A stretch of 23,072 nt of DNA from Cloacimonetes bacterium UBA3541 (GCA_002376725.1 DFOM01000053.1:1-23072), one strand, 5' to 3'; positions 15,288-23,072 are shown, counted from the stretch's first letter. Notes: a model not told the origin generated them from the letters alone. Program-made: numbers and translations.

Positions 15288-16574
15288 TTAATCTATTTCA
15301 ATTATTTCTAATTTTGGTTGTTTATTCTTGATTACATATTCATTTTTCAATATACGCAAATTAACTGGAGGATACACATCTTGAGTAACCAGAATTCTAA
15401 ATTTAAGCTCGGGAGGACGTTGAAGAAACTCATTTAAGGCATCGTTCAATTCAGATTCACACGATGCTATTCTTTCATTTAATGCTTCTATCTCTCCAAT
15501 ATTAGCAAGGGGATTTTTTTTAAGCTGTATCATTCTGCGAGTTAGTCGCATTAAGGCAGCTTTATGCCAGGGACTGATAGAAATCTCTAACTCCGTTAGT
15601 TTCCCTTCGGGATCTCCTAAGTGTTGTAATTCAATATTCCCACCTGATTCGGTGTGTCCTCCTTGCAACCAGCCTGAATATCCATAGATGCCATTATTGG
15701 CAATAATTTCGCTATCTTTAATTACTTCCGAAAAGACCAATTTCCCATAACAGAGCAGTTTAGAACTTACAATCTTCTTGCATTGCACATCACCTTTAAT
15801 CTCTAGACCGGGCAACTTGCAATTTTGAATATCGCCTTGTACCTGGATATCACCTTGACAACTGATATTACAATCAATAACATTGTTTTTAACTATAAGA
15901 TTACCTGCCACAGCTATTTGTGCACCTATTATATCACCCACAACTTCCATAGAGATAGGAGATCGTATAACTTCAGCAGGATAAGATATATCTTCCACCA
16001 GAATAACTTTATCTAATATAGAGATTTTACCGTCCTCATCAACCCTTGGAATTCCTGCACATTCTGCCAGATATTGTTGGTGATATATATCAAAAGTAAC
16101 ATTTTCACCTGCAATTTGTTCTGCAGCTTGTACATCCAATTCTTCATCGGACAGCATATCTCCATAGATATCATATATAGAACCCTGACGATCAAAGATA
16201 TCATTATTATAATCAGCAATGACGGTTCCCTCTTCAATTCGGGTTAGATTGGGCAAGTCATTTAAATGTATCTCTTTTTGTCTATGTTTAGCCTGATCAA
16301 GATTGAAATAATAGTTAAGCTTTGATTCACCCTGAACCCGAGAACACATAGCTAGGGGAAATGGAATATCAAAATCCTTTTCCATACTATGTTTCCGCAT
16401 ATATCGTTGTGCCTCTTCAAAGCCATTCTTAATTCCTGCTTGTTCTACTAAGTCTAAAATATCCTTTTCATCTATAAGTCTATTTTCTCTCTTAATAGTT
16501 AACCAGGCAGAAAGTCTATCGTCTTTAAGTTCTAATATAATATTGCCACCTGGATTAGTTAAAATCTTACTCAT
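15288..16574 (-). CDS. FapA-family (DUF342) polymer-forming protein
   Basis: 428 aa, the usual size for DUF342/FapA proteins. An N-terminal alpha/beta domain with the family segment PNLTRIEEGTVIADYN (about 108-123) leads into a right-handed beta-helix with short repeating rungs (MEVVGDIIGAQIAVAGNLIV, ISCQGDIQVQGDIQNCKL, GLEIKGDVQCKKIVSSKLLC; about 210-320). A coiled coil follows (about 335-390, KAALMRLTRRMIQL, IEALNERIASCESELNDAL), then a small beta C-terminus. No signal peptide, so it is cytoplasmic. FapA has been linked to flagellar assembly in some bacteria, but members are widespread in non-flagellated species and no flagellar gene is seen here, so the role is open. Its start overlaps the end of the pgeF-like gene by eight bases (ATGAGTAA), so translation is coupled. 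Confidence 0.85.
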   Translation of the reverse strand: MSKILTNPGGNIILELKDDRLSAWLTIKRENRLIDEKDILDLVEQAGIKNGFEEAQRYMRKHSMEKDFDIPFPLAMCSRVQGESKLNYYFNLDQAKHRQKEIHLNDLPNLTRIEEGTVIADYNNDIFDRQGSIYDIYGDMLSDEELDVQAAEQIAGENVTFDIYHQQYLAECAGIPRVDEDGKISILDKVILVEDISYPAEVIRSPISMEVVGDIIGAQIAVAGNLIVKNNVIDCNISCQGDIQVQGDIQNCKLPGLEIKGDVQCKKIVSSKLLCYGKLVFSEVIKDSEIIANNGIYGYSGWLQGGHTESGGNIELQHLGDPEGKLTELEISISPWHKAALMRLTRRMIQLKKNPLANIGEIEALNERIASCESELNDALNEFLQRPPELKFRILVTQDVYPPVNLRILKNEYVIKNKQPKLEIIEID

Positions 16575-17256
16575 TTACAAGTCCAATAAGACTAATTTGA
16601 CGGTTGTCAGTTTTATCCCGTCTATAAGAAAAATATAGCGGCGATTCAAATGTGCAGACATTATTATGTAATATTTGATTTGAAGGTATGCCAGCGGCAA
16701 TGAGCTGCTGAATTATTCCTGACTGCAGGTCAATATGCCCTAAAGTTGTCTTTCCTATATAAAAACCCTGTTGCTCCATACACTTATTGTAATATCTCCA
16801 AGTAACTTCATCAACAATATAGTGCTTCCCACAAATCCCTGCACCTAGGTGAGCAATTAAGTCCTGCGGGATAACATGCAATTTTTCTTTAAGGGTCTTC
16901 ACTGTTTTACCTATCAGATTTAGTTGGGTTCCTTCTCTTCCACTATGCACAGCAGCTACAGCGCGCTGTTTTTTATCTTCAAGTAAAATCGGAAAACAAT
17001 CTGCTGTGCGTATCAAGAGAAATTGATTCGGAATTGCCGTAATCAATGCATCAACTCCAGGGATCTGAGGATGAGAATTAAAACCAGCACGATTATCTTT
17101 AATTGAACAAATATACACTTTATCACTAGCTACCTGTTCTGCAATCACCGTATTCGTAACAGAAATCAATCTGTCCCCGGCAAAGAAATTCTTTTGATTA
17201 GCCATCAAGTTTCTATAATCACATTGTTTATCTCCAAAAAAGACCCAAGTTTTCAT
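16567..17256 (-). CDS. pgeF: PgeF/YfiH (multicopper polyphenol oxidase-type, LACC1-like) protein with an altered active site
   Basis: 229 aa, the usual size for the PgeF/YfiH/LACC1 family, whose members act on purine nucleosides and, in E. coli, keep wrong amino acids out of peptidoglycan stems. Recognised: RTADCFPILL (83-92, catalytic C87), AAVHSGREGTQLNLIG (101-116, catalytic H104; most homologues read HAGWRGT), HLGAGICGKHYIVDE (family GPxIgpcCYEV-type block) and SPLYFSYRRDKTDNRQISLI at the C-terminus. The first metal-binding His, normally in a QVHGD/QVHSD motif, is replaced: the sequence reads EQVASDKV, placing A43 there. The N-terminal FTDRxGGVS-type motif is also missing. So C87 and H104 remain but one ligand is gone, and activity may be altered or lost. 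Its ATG overlaps the transporter stop by four bases. The family assignment is safe; the function is not. Confidence 0.82.
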   Translation of the reverse strand: MKTWVFFGDKQCDYRNLMANQKNFFAGDRLISVTNTVIAEQVASDKVYICSIKDNRAGFNSHPQIPGVDALITAIPNQFLLIRTADCFPILLEDKKQRAVAAVHSGREGTQLNLIGKTVKTLKEKLHVIPQDLIAHLGAGICGKHYIVDEVTWRYYNKCMEQQGFYIGKTTLGHIDLQSGIIQQLIAAGIPSNQILHNNVCTFESPLYFSYRRDKTDNRQISLIGLVNE

Positions 17257-18563
17257 GATCCTGTACCGGAATATACATTAGGGACAATTATGGGCCTATA
17301 GAGCTCAGTATTTTTATTTTTAACCAGCATCCTTATAATGTTTTGAGAAACTTTCGGTAATAATCTAAGGCTACTTAAAGACCATAATAAGCAAATACTA
17401 GCACAAAAAGTTACGGCAACGCGAGGACCTATTTCATGAGTTAACCAACCAACTAATAAACTCCCAAAAGGCGAAATAGAATTTAAGGTCATAGTATAAA
17501 CACTCAGCACCCTTCCTCTCATACTAGGAAATGATATAGTCTGTAGTAATGTATTAGTAATTGCCATCTGAATGGTCAGTCCCATTCCAACAAAGACCAT
17601 CATTAACATACTTATCCAAAGGTTGGCACTTTGCGCAAAACCTATCAATCCGAGACTTCCTATGCATCCCATAATAATAGAGATCCAGGGAAGACCCTTA
17701 ATAGTTTTTCGTGATGCCATATATAAAGCACTTGCTAAAGCTCCCACACCTGCGCAAGTTAGTAACAGACCTTGAGTTTTAGCATCCCCTTGAAGAATAT
17801 CTCTGGCAAAAACTGGGATAATAGAAGTATAAGACATAGCAAAGAGCATAAAGACACCAAGATTAGCTATTAACCAACGAATAGGCAGATTACGCCAGGA
17901 ATAGCTCCATCCCTCTTTAATCTTCATAAATATATTATCTTTACTTTTAGGTGGTTTCTGATATCGGATACGAATCGCAATTAGAGAACTTATAACTGCC
18001 AGATAGCTAAGCGCATTAATTAAAAAACAAATACCTTCTCCAACCAATACTATCATTATTCCACCAATTGATGGTCCAATCAATCTCGCAGAATTGAACA
18101 AAGCCGAATTTGTAGCAATAGCATTAGGCAACAAAGACCTTTTTTCTACCAAATCTAAAACAAAATTCTGTCTAAATGGAGCATCAAAACCCTCAATACA
18201 ACCTTGGCATAATGCGAGAATAAGTAAGGGCCACCATCTATCTTCGTTTATATAACCAGTTAATACCCCCAGAGCCAATAGAAAAGCCTGTAGCATAAAA
18301 AGAGTTTGAGTTCCAATTAAAGTCCTTTTGCGGTTCCAATGATCAGTCCAAGCGCCAGCAAATGGACTGATAAAAAGAGCTGGCACCATACTTAAAAACC
18401 CTACAACACCCAGAAGCATAGGAGAATGAGTCAACCTGTAGACATACCAGGTCATAGCAGTTCTCTGCACCCAGGTCCCAATAACAGATATAAGCTGACC
18501 AAAAAAGAACAGTCTATAATTACGCACCGTCAAGGAGATAAACAATTCTTTGAGCTTTTTCAT
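17253..18563 (-). CDS. Major facilitator superfamily transporter (MFS_3/EntS-like exporter)
   Basis: 436 aa inner-membrane transporter with about 12 hydrophobic segments. The N-terminal half carries the family signatures NYRLFFFGQLISVIGTWVQR (15-34), the motif A loop FAGAWTDHWNRKR (68-80) and GFDAPFRQNFV near 130-140, all typical of the MFS_3 group (relatives of the enterobactin exporter EntS and macrolide exporters). Proton-driven efflux of a small molecule is the likely activity; the substrate cannot be read from the sequence. The ATG at 18563 has only a weak Shine-Dalgarno sequence (AAAGAT). A perfect AGGAG lies further upstream, before a six-codon open frame. Its stop overlaps the pgeF-like start (ATGA), so the two are translationally coupled. 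A 74-base gap with a small hairpin separates it from ftsH. Confidence 0.88.
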   Translation of the reverse strand: MKKLKELFISLTVRNYRLFFFGQLISVIGTWVQRTAMTWYVYRLTHSPMLLGVVGFLSMVPALFISPFAGAWTDHWNRKRTLIGTQTLFMLQAFLLALGVLTGYINEDRWWPLLILALCQGCIEGFDAPFRQNFVLDLVEKRSLLPNAIATNSALFNSARLIGPSIGGIMIVLVGEGICFLINALSYLAVISSLIAIRIRYQKPPKSKDNIFMKIKEGWSYSWRNLPIRWLIANLGVFMLFAMSYTSIIPVFARDILQGDAKTQGLLLTCAGVGALASALYMASRKTIKGLPWISIIMGCIGSLGLIGFAQSANLWISMLMMVFVGMGLTIQMAITNTLLQTISFPSMRGRVLSVYTMTLNSISPFGSLLVGWLTHEIGPRVAVTFCASICLLWSLSSLRLLPKVSQNIIRMLVKNKNTELYRPIIVPNVYSGTGS

Positions 18564-18567
18564 ATCT

Positions 18568-18597
18568 TTAACTGATATAATTATCCATTTTGCTCCT
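18568..18597 (-). promoter_or_regulatory. Ribosome binding site with a six-codon leader frame before the MFS gene
   Basis: The only strong Shine-Dalgarno sequence upstream of the transporter, AGGAG (18597-18593), stands four bases before an ATG at 18588 that opens the frame MDNYIS and stops at TAA (18570-18568), four bases before the transporter ATG and in a different frame. Ribosomes loaded here could terminate and restart on the transporter. It could also be chance. Confidence 0.35.
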
Positions 18598-18613
18598 AAC
18601 TTTGCTATAAATC

Positions 18614-18632
18614 AGAAGCAATAACAGCTTCT
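18614..18632 (-). terminator. Small hairpin between ftsH and the MFS gene
   Basis: Perfect 6-bp stem AGAAGC (18632-18627 read on the minus strand) / GCTTCT (18619-18614) with a 7-base loop, six bases past the ftsH stop. The downstream sequence is GATTTATAG, not a T-run, so termination would be weak or partial. Confidence 0.3.
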
Positions 18633-18637
18633 ATAAT

Positions 18638-20896
18638 TCAATCTTCAGGTTCGGAAGGAGGAGTTTGAATTGCGGCTTCCTTTTTTTCTTTAGGCTCTGG
18701 ATTTTCAACTTGCACAGGTTTAACGCTATGTTCAAAACGAAGTTCCTTAGCTTTCTGATATTTTTTCATAATAATATCTTTTTCTTCCTCTTCCACTTCT
18801 GCTAATAGAAATTCAAATATTTCATCGGTATTCAGAGTTTCTTTCTCTAATAGAACATTTGCCATATTTTTCAGAATATCTAAGTGACTCCTTAAAATAT
18901 ACAGGGCACAGTCATAAGCACGATTTATAAAACCTCTTATTTCACTATCCACTAATTGTGCTGTTTCGTTACTATGAACATCTCTTTCCACTAATTCTTT
19001 TCCCAGGAAGACCTCGGTCTGATCTCTGCCAATAGTCATAGGTCCGAAGGCATCACTCATACCCCAGACACAGACCATCTTTTTGGCTATCTCTGTAACT
19101 CTTTCCAGGTCATTACTAGCACCGGTAGTCAATTCCCCAAACACGATTTCTTCTGCAGCACGACCTCCTAAAAGCTCTGCCATAGTTTCTTCCAGATACT
19201 TTCTTGAATAATTCATTCTATCCGTCTGGAGAAAATGAGTCGCTCCAGCAGAAAAGCCACGAGGAATAATAGATACTTTATGCACAGGTTCCGTACTTTC
19301 CTGAAACACAGAGGTCAATACATGACCTATTTCGTGTATAGCTGTAATTTTTTTATCTTCCTCTGGTATTACTCTACTTTTCTTTTCTTTCCCCAAAATT
19401 AGTTTATCCTTAGCTTCCTCAAAATCTTCCATTTCAATTCTTTGTTTACCCTGACGAGCTGCAAGAAGTGCTGCTTCATTAACGATGTTAGCTAAGTCTG
19501 CTCCGCTGAAACCTGGAGTTCCTCTGGCTATTATTTCCAGATTTACATCAGGAGCAAGGGGTAATTTAGAAGTATGGACCTTTAAAATCTCTGTTCTCCC
19601 TTTAATATCTGGTAGATCTACTGTCACCTGTCGGTCAAAACGGCCAGGACGCAATAATGCAGGATCCAATATATCGGGACGGTTAGTAGCGGCAATTATT
19701 ATCACAGAATCATTAGGATCAAAACCATCCATTTCCACGAGAAGTTGATTAAGCGTTTGCTCGCGTTCATCGTGACCTCCACCTAATCCTGATCCACGAT
19801 GTCTTCCAACTGCATCTATCTCATCAATAAAAGTAATACAGGGAGCATTTTTCTTTGCCTGATCAAATAGATCTCTAACTCGTGCTGCACCAACTCCAAC
19901 AAACATTTCTACAAAGTCGGAGCCACTTATACTATAAAAAGGAACCCCTGCTTCTCCGGCTACTGCCCTAGCGAGAAGAGTTTTTCCAGTTCCTGGACGT
20001 CCTACAAGTAAAACTCCACGAGGAATACGAGCACCCAATTTCTGGAACTTGCGAGGTTCTTTCAGATAATCCACTATCTCTTGTAACTCTTCTTTTGCTT
20101 CATCTACTCCTGCTACATCCTTAAAGGTGACTGCAGTGCGCTCTCCCTGATGCAACCTTGCTTTACTTTTACCAAAGCTAAATGCTTGAGTATTTTGTTT
20201 ACTTACGCCCCGCATCATAAGCCACCAAAATAGTATAATAAGAACCAATGGAAGTAGGTAAGATAATATACTTGCCCAATGAGAAGGTTTTTTAGTATTT
20301 ACCTCCACCTTTTTTTCTAGTAATTGGGGCATTAAATTGGGATCTTCTAAGGGAGGCAATAAAGTATGATATTTCTTCCCGGCTAGCGTGGTATAAATCA
20401 TATCCTGATCGGTGAAAGTAACAGATTTTATTTCGCCCTGAGCTAATTGTGCAGTAAACTCTGTATAGCTAGCTTCAATTATTTGTTCTCTACTTCCCAA
20501 CCAACTGAAGAGAAGCATTAATCCCAACATTACCATAATAATTATGAAGGTAAAAGAAATTGGAGTCTGAGCAGGACGCATAGGAGGTGTATTTTGACGC
20601 TGAGAATTGGTAGTTCCCGATTTAACATTACGGCGATTTTGATATGGTCTTTTTTGGGCTGGTTGTTTTCTTTTTCCCGTTTTCATTTTATGTCTCAAAC
20701 TGAAGATGCGTATTAAACTTATTACAGATATAATAATCAAAGCAATAACAAACCATTTCAATAGTTGAGAAAATTCCTGCATCACCGCTTCTTGAGATGT
20801 ATGATCTAAAGGTTGGGCAGGAGTATTAACAGAATTGGCTCCTACTAAACCTGTATAACTCATTAATATTATTAGTATTAGACTGATATATTTCAT
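18638..20896 (-). CDS. ftsH: ATP-dependent zinc metalloprotease FtsH with an N-terminal extension
   Basis: Membrane-anchored AAA+ protease that extracts and degrades membrane and regulatory proteins; family M41, hexameric, catalytic part in the cytoplasm. 752 aa, about 107 residues longer than E. coli FtsH at the N-terminus. The extension has a signal-like segment (1-20), a second hydrophobic segment (49-67) and a basic, Gln/Arg/Lys-rich linker (68-113). The usual FtsH architecture follows: TM (114-133), periplasmic domain (to about 212), TM (about 213-231), AAA domain. Walker A is GRPGTGKT (299-306; most members have GPPGTGKT), Walker B is CITFIDEIDA, the SRH is TNRPDILDPALLRPGRFDR, the pore loop is EMFVGVGA. 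The zinc site is HEIGH (521-525), with GASNDLERVT following. The C-terminal tail is acidic, ending PSEPED. The ATG overlaps the hpt stop by four bases. Confidence 0.96.
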   Translation of the reverse strand: MKYISLILIILMSYTGLVGANSVNTPAQPLDHTSQEAVMQEFSQLLKWFVIALIIISVISLIRIFSLRHKMKTGKRKQPAQKRPYQNRRNVKSGTTNSQRQNTPPMRPAQTPISFTFIIIMVMLGLMLLFSWLGSREQIIEASYTEFTAQLAQGEIKSVTFTDQDMIYTTLAGKKYHTLLPPLEDPNLMPQLLEKKVEVNTKKPSHWASILSYLLPLVLIILFWWLMMRGVSKQNTQAFSFGKSKARLHQGERTAVTFKDVAGVDEAKEELQEIVDYLKEPRKFQKLGARIPRGVLLVGRPGTGKTLLARAVAGEAGVPFYSISGSDFVEMFVGVGAARVRDLFDQAKKNAPCITFIDEIDAVGRHRGSGLGGGHDEREQTLNQLLVEMDGFDPNDSVIIIAATNRPDILDPALLRPGRFDRQVTVDLPDIKGRTEILKVHTSKLPLAPDVNLEIIARGTPGFSGADLANIVNEAALLAARQGKQRIEMEDFEEAKDKLILGKEKKSRVIPEEDKKITAIHEIGHVLTSVFQESTEPVHKVSIIPRGFSAGATHFLQTDRMNYSRKYLEETMAELLGGRAAEEIVFGELTTGASNDLERVTEIAKKMVCVWGMSDAFGPMTIGRDQTEVFLGKELVERDVHSNETAQLVDSEIRGFINRAYDCALYILRSHLDILKNMANVLLEKETLNTDEIFEFLLAEVEEEEKDIIMKKYQKAKELRFEHSVKPVQVENPEPKEKKEAAIQTPPSEPED

Positions 20897-21438
20897 TTAT
20901 ATAATTCTTCCTTCAATATTCCTAAATAAGGTAAATTACGATATTGCTCATTATAATCTAATCCATACCCCACAATAAATTCATTTCCTATTTCAAATCC
21001 TATATAATCAAAATCTACATCTATTTTATGTGCTGCTGGCTTATCCAATAACACACAAGTTTTCAAACTAGCAGGAGAATGTTTAGACAAATATTCCTTA
21101 ATATACTGGATGGATAAACCTGTATCTACTATATCTTCTACAATTATGATATCTCGTCCGGTTATGTCAAGATCAATATCTTTCCTTATTTTTACAACTC
21201 CGGAACTGGAAGCTTCTTTGCCATAACTTGATATAGCAAGAAAATCCAATTCAATAGGGATAGAAATGCTCCGGCATAAGTCGGCAAGAAACATAAATCC
21301 ACCCTTTAAGATTCCTATCAAAATAGGTACTTTATCTTTATATTCTTGAGTAATTTGCATTCCAATCTCTCGCACCCTGGATTGAATGCGAAATTCATCA
21401 AAAAGCAAAGCTGCAAGATCACAGTTCATTTTATTCAT
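20893..21438 (-). CDS. hpt: Hypoxanthine phosphoribosyltransferase
   Basis: 181 aa, the normal length. Purine salvage enzyme (EC 2.4.2.8) joining hypoxanthine or guanine to PRPP to give IMP or GMP in the cytoplasm. The PRPP-binding loop IIIVEDIVDTGLSI is at 97-110, with the acidic pair E101-D102. The pyrophosphate loop GILKGGFMFLADL is at 42-54, the flexible SYG at 71-73, and the purine-contacting LLDKPAAHKIDVDFDYIGFE at 130-149. The order tilS-hpt-ftsH is conserved in many bacteria, supporting all three calls. Start and stop overlap the neighbours by four bases on both sides (ATGA twice), a tightly coupled arrangement. Confidence 0.94.
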   Translation of the reverse strand: MNKMNCDLAALLFDEFRIQSRVREIGMQITQEYKDKVPILIGILKGGFMFLADLCRSISIPIELDFLAISSYGKEASSSGVVKIRKDIDLDITGRDIIIVEDIVDTGLSIQYIKEYLSKHSPASLKTCVLLDKPAAHKIDVDFDYIGFEIGNEFIVGYGLDYNEQYRNLPYLGILKEELYK

Positions 21439-22883
21439 CTTTTTTCTCCTGTTCTGACCCGATTAGCAGGCCTAAGCTGCTTATCAAGTATCTTTTCTGC
21501 AGTAATATGTAAAAAACGAGTGCTATTTTCATCAATTGCTACTCTTTGATCCAATCTTTTACCAGTTACCCAGAAAATCTTTTCTCCATCATCAAAGATT
21601 GGGATATAATCCCGTTCAAATTTCGGCACTTTACAATTTATTAAAAAGTCTTTTAATTTAACCATTTGTTGCATACCAAACGGCATAAATCTATCACCAG
21701 GTTGACGACTGCGGATTACAAAAGGATATTTTATCTTATCTGCGTCAAGATATACCTTTAAGAGATCATTACTATAACGATCAGGAAGCACTTTCAATAA
21801 CTTGAAACTAAATCTATAATCTCCCCAAACTACTCGGGAACGGTCCTCTTCAACAACTATCGGTTCGGGAACAAGTAAAGGCTCTTCTGAATGCCTTATG
21901 ATTAACTCATTATACTGTTTACATGCTTCTAATCCATTATTCAAGCTCACCTTTTTACTACCATCTGTTTCAAACAGACTTCTTATATTTTCAAAATTGT
22001 GAGCAAAAAAATCTCGTCTGCTACCACTTATTTCTGCAATTACTTCCCGTAATATATAATACTGTTCTAATTTACTATAATGTTTTAATACTGGAAGAGA
22101 GAGAATTACTTTCCGATTATCCTCTTTTAAAACAACTTTTTTTAGCAAGGATTTCATCCTTCTTAAAATCATATCTTCTGCATCAGCAAAAATCTCAGCT
22201 TGAGATCCTAAACTGGTTGAGATTTGAGGATTAATCTCTTGCTCCAAAAGAGGTAGAAGTTGATGCCGAATCCAGTTTCTCCGATAACTAAGCTCTTGAT
22301 TACTGGAATCTTCTCTCCAAGGTATCTGAGCTTCTACCAATAAATCCTGCAATTCTTTTTTAGAAAAGCATAGCAAAGGATGCAAAACTTTACCACTACG
22401 AGGCCTAAGACCTGCTAATCCACTTAAGCCCGCACCTCTAAAAAGATTTAATAACATAGTCTCGGTCTGATCATTATTATGGTGACCAGTTACAATATAG
22501 TCAAATCTATAAGCATCCAAGACTTGAAGAAATGCTTCAAAACGCTTATTACGAGCTTGATTCTCTGATCTATCGGTTAAATTTATTTTACGTACTATAA
22601 GTGGAACTCCTAATTTCTGACAAAGATCTCTCACTAATACTGCATCAGCTTCGCTTTCCTCTCCCCTTAGTTGATGATTAATATGAACCGCTAAAATAGT
22701 AATATCTATTTCTGATCTTAATAACGAGAAAAGATATAATAAGGCAACAGAATCCGAACCACCGGAGACTCCAAGTAATAACTTAGCTTCTGCAGAAAAA
22801 AGATGCTTTTCTCTAATATACGACTTAAGTTTTGCAAGACTTTGCTCTCTTTTGGTCATTATATTTCTTTTATTTTTCCTCAT
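21435..22883 (-). CDS. tilS: tRNA(Ile)-lysidine synthase
   Basis: 482 aa. Cytoplasmic ATP-dependent enzyme (EC 6.3.4.19) that attaches lysine to the wobble cytidine of the CAU-anticodon tRNA-Ile so that it reads AUA. The PP-loop motif SGGSDS is at 40-45, followed by ILAVHINHQLRGEESEAD (about 69-86), VTGHHNNDQTETMLLNLFRG (about 133-152) and RPRSGKVLHPLL. The middle and C-terminal tRNA-binding domains are present (RQPGDRFMPFGM, KLKDFLINCKVPKFERDYIP), so it is full length. The start is uncertain: the ATG at 22883 would lie at about the predicted transcription start, implying a leaderless message, while the in-frame ATG at 22859 (MTKREQSL) fits the usual N-terminus and leaves a leader of about 24 bases. 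Neither has a well-spaced Shine-Dalgarno sequence. It is first in the minus-strand series and overlaps hpt by four bases. Confidence 0.93.
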   Translation of the reverse strand: MRKNKRNIMTKREQSLAKLKSYIREKHLFSAEAKLLLGVSGGSDSVALLYLFSLLRSEIDITILAVHINHQLRGEESEADAVLVRDLCQKLGVPLIVRKINLTDRSENQARNKRFEAFLQVLDAYRFDYIVTGHHNNDQTETMLLNLFRGAGLSGLAGLRPRSGKVLHPLLCFSKKELQDLLVEAQIPWREDSSNQELSYRRNWIRHQLLPLLEQEINPQISTSLGSQAEIFADAEDMILRRMKSLLKKVVLKEDNRKVILSLPVLKHYSKLEQYYILREVIAEISGSRRDFFAHNFENIRSLFETDGSKKVSLNNGLEACKQYNELIIRHSEEPLLVPEPIVVEEDRSRVVWGDYRFSFKLLKVLPDRYSNDLLKVYLDADKIKYPFVIRSRQPGDRFMPFGMQQMVKLKDFLINCKVPKFERDYIPIFDDGEKIFWVTGKRLDQRVAIDENSTRFLHITAEKILDKQLRPANRVRTGEKR

Positions 22884-22889
22884 TAAATT

Positions 22890-22917
22890 ATTATTTTTTT
22901 ATGCCTTTGCTTGTCAA
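22890..22917 (-). promoter_or_regulatory. Candidate promoter of the tilS-hpt-ftsH operon
   Basis: On the minus strand, a consensus TTGACA (22917-22912) is followed 16 bases later by AATAAT (22895-22890), five of six matches to TATAAT. Transcription would begin close to 22883, which bears on the tilS start choice. Confidence 0.5.
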
Positions 22918-23072
22918 GTCCCTTTTTACTCTTTAAAACATCATCTTCTTTTACTATTCAATATCAAAACAACTTAATTTTCTATAATTCAGGTTCTAAT
23001 TATTTTACTAATTTACCTTATAAATTTGTATGGTTTATGATAGGTTGATATTGTCAGTAATGAATAGTCTTA

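Noticed and set aside
21923..22234. 103-codon plus-strand frame inside tilS
   Set aside because: Low-complexity Leu/Tyr-rich shadow of a well-supported enzyme gene.
22884..23072. Right-hand end searched for a divergent gene start
   Set aside because: Apart from the tilS promoter, the sequence is AT-rich without a ribosome binding site plus long frame on either strand.

Overview
The window looks like chromosomal DNA of a low-GC, amino-acid-fermenting, double-membrane bacterium, most likely a member of Candidatus Cloacimonadota (Cloacimonas-like). This is an inference from three things: a secreted beta-helix protein ending in the FlgD-Ig-like C-terminal tail (motif NYPNPFNPSTTITF ... GSGIYFFKL ... 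KAMLMK) that is common in that group, a bacterial tricorn core protease with a signal sequence, and a tilS-hpt-ftsH core followed by further genes in close series. No rRNA, tRNA, CRISPR array, insertion sequence or integrase was recognised.

Layout. (1) 1-1533, minus strand: an AbiE-type toxin-antitoxin pair, antitoxin first, coupled by an ATGA overlap. The toxin runs off the left edge and is read here directly from the sequence. Two palindromes lie just upstream of the antitoxin. (2) 1811-4033, plus: a stand-alone dcp peptidase gene with its own promoter and a strong terminator. (3) 4034-5344: about 1.2 kb of AT-rich, mostly gene-free DNA with several small palindromes, a 40-codon open frame with a good ribosome binding site, and the remnant of a secreted protein gene in which a signal peptide is joined directly to the end of a sorting tail. 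(4) 5345-about 7990: a visibly GC-richer block with the intact beta-helix secreted protein and, beyond it, broken reading frames. (5) 8129-9960: phased A-tracts, a consensus promoter and an outer-membrane-type protein with thrombospondin type 3 calcium repeats.

(6) 9961-22917, minus: a long co-directional series. Order of transcription is tilS, hpt, ftsH, MFS transporter, pgeF-like, FapA-family (DUF342), tricorn protease, TPR protein, manA. Stop/start overlaps of 4 or 8 bases, or short gaps, join most neighbours. The longest gaps are 74 bases (ftsH/MFS) and 110 bases (tricorn/TPR), each with a small hairpin, so there may be two or three transcription units.

Functionally, the window combines proteolysis (Dcp and tricorn for peptide breakdown, FtsH for membrane-protein quality control) with housekeeping (tRNA-Ile lysidine synthesis, purine salvage, mannose-6-phosphate supply) and a variable surface/secretion and defence segment at the left. 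I did not find a clearly new multi-gene system. The most unusual items are the double-anchored N-terminal extension of FtsH, the signal-peptide-to-sorting-tail mini-gene with a possible AUA start, the pgeF homologue lacking its first catalytic histidine, and the predicted barrel protein carrying calcium repeats.
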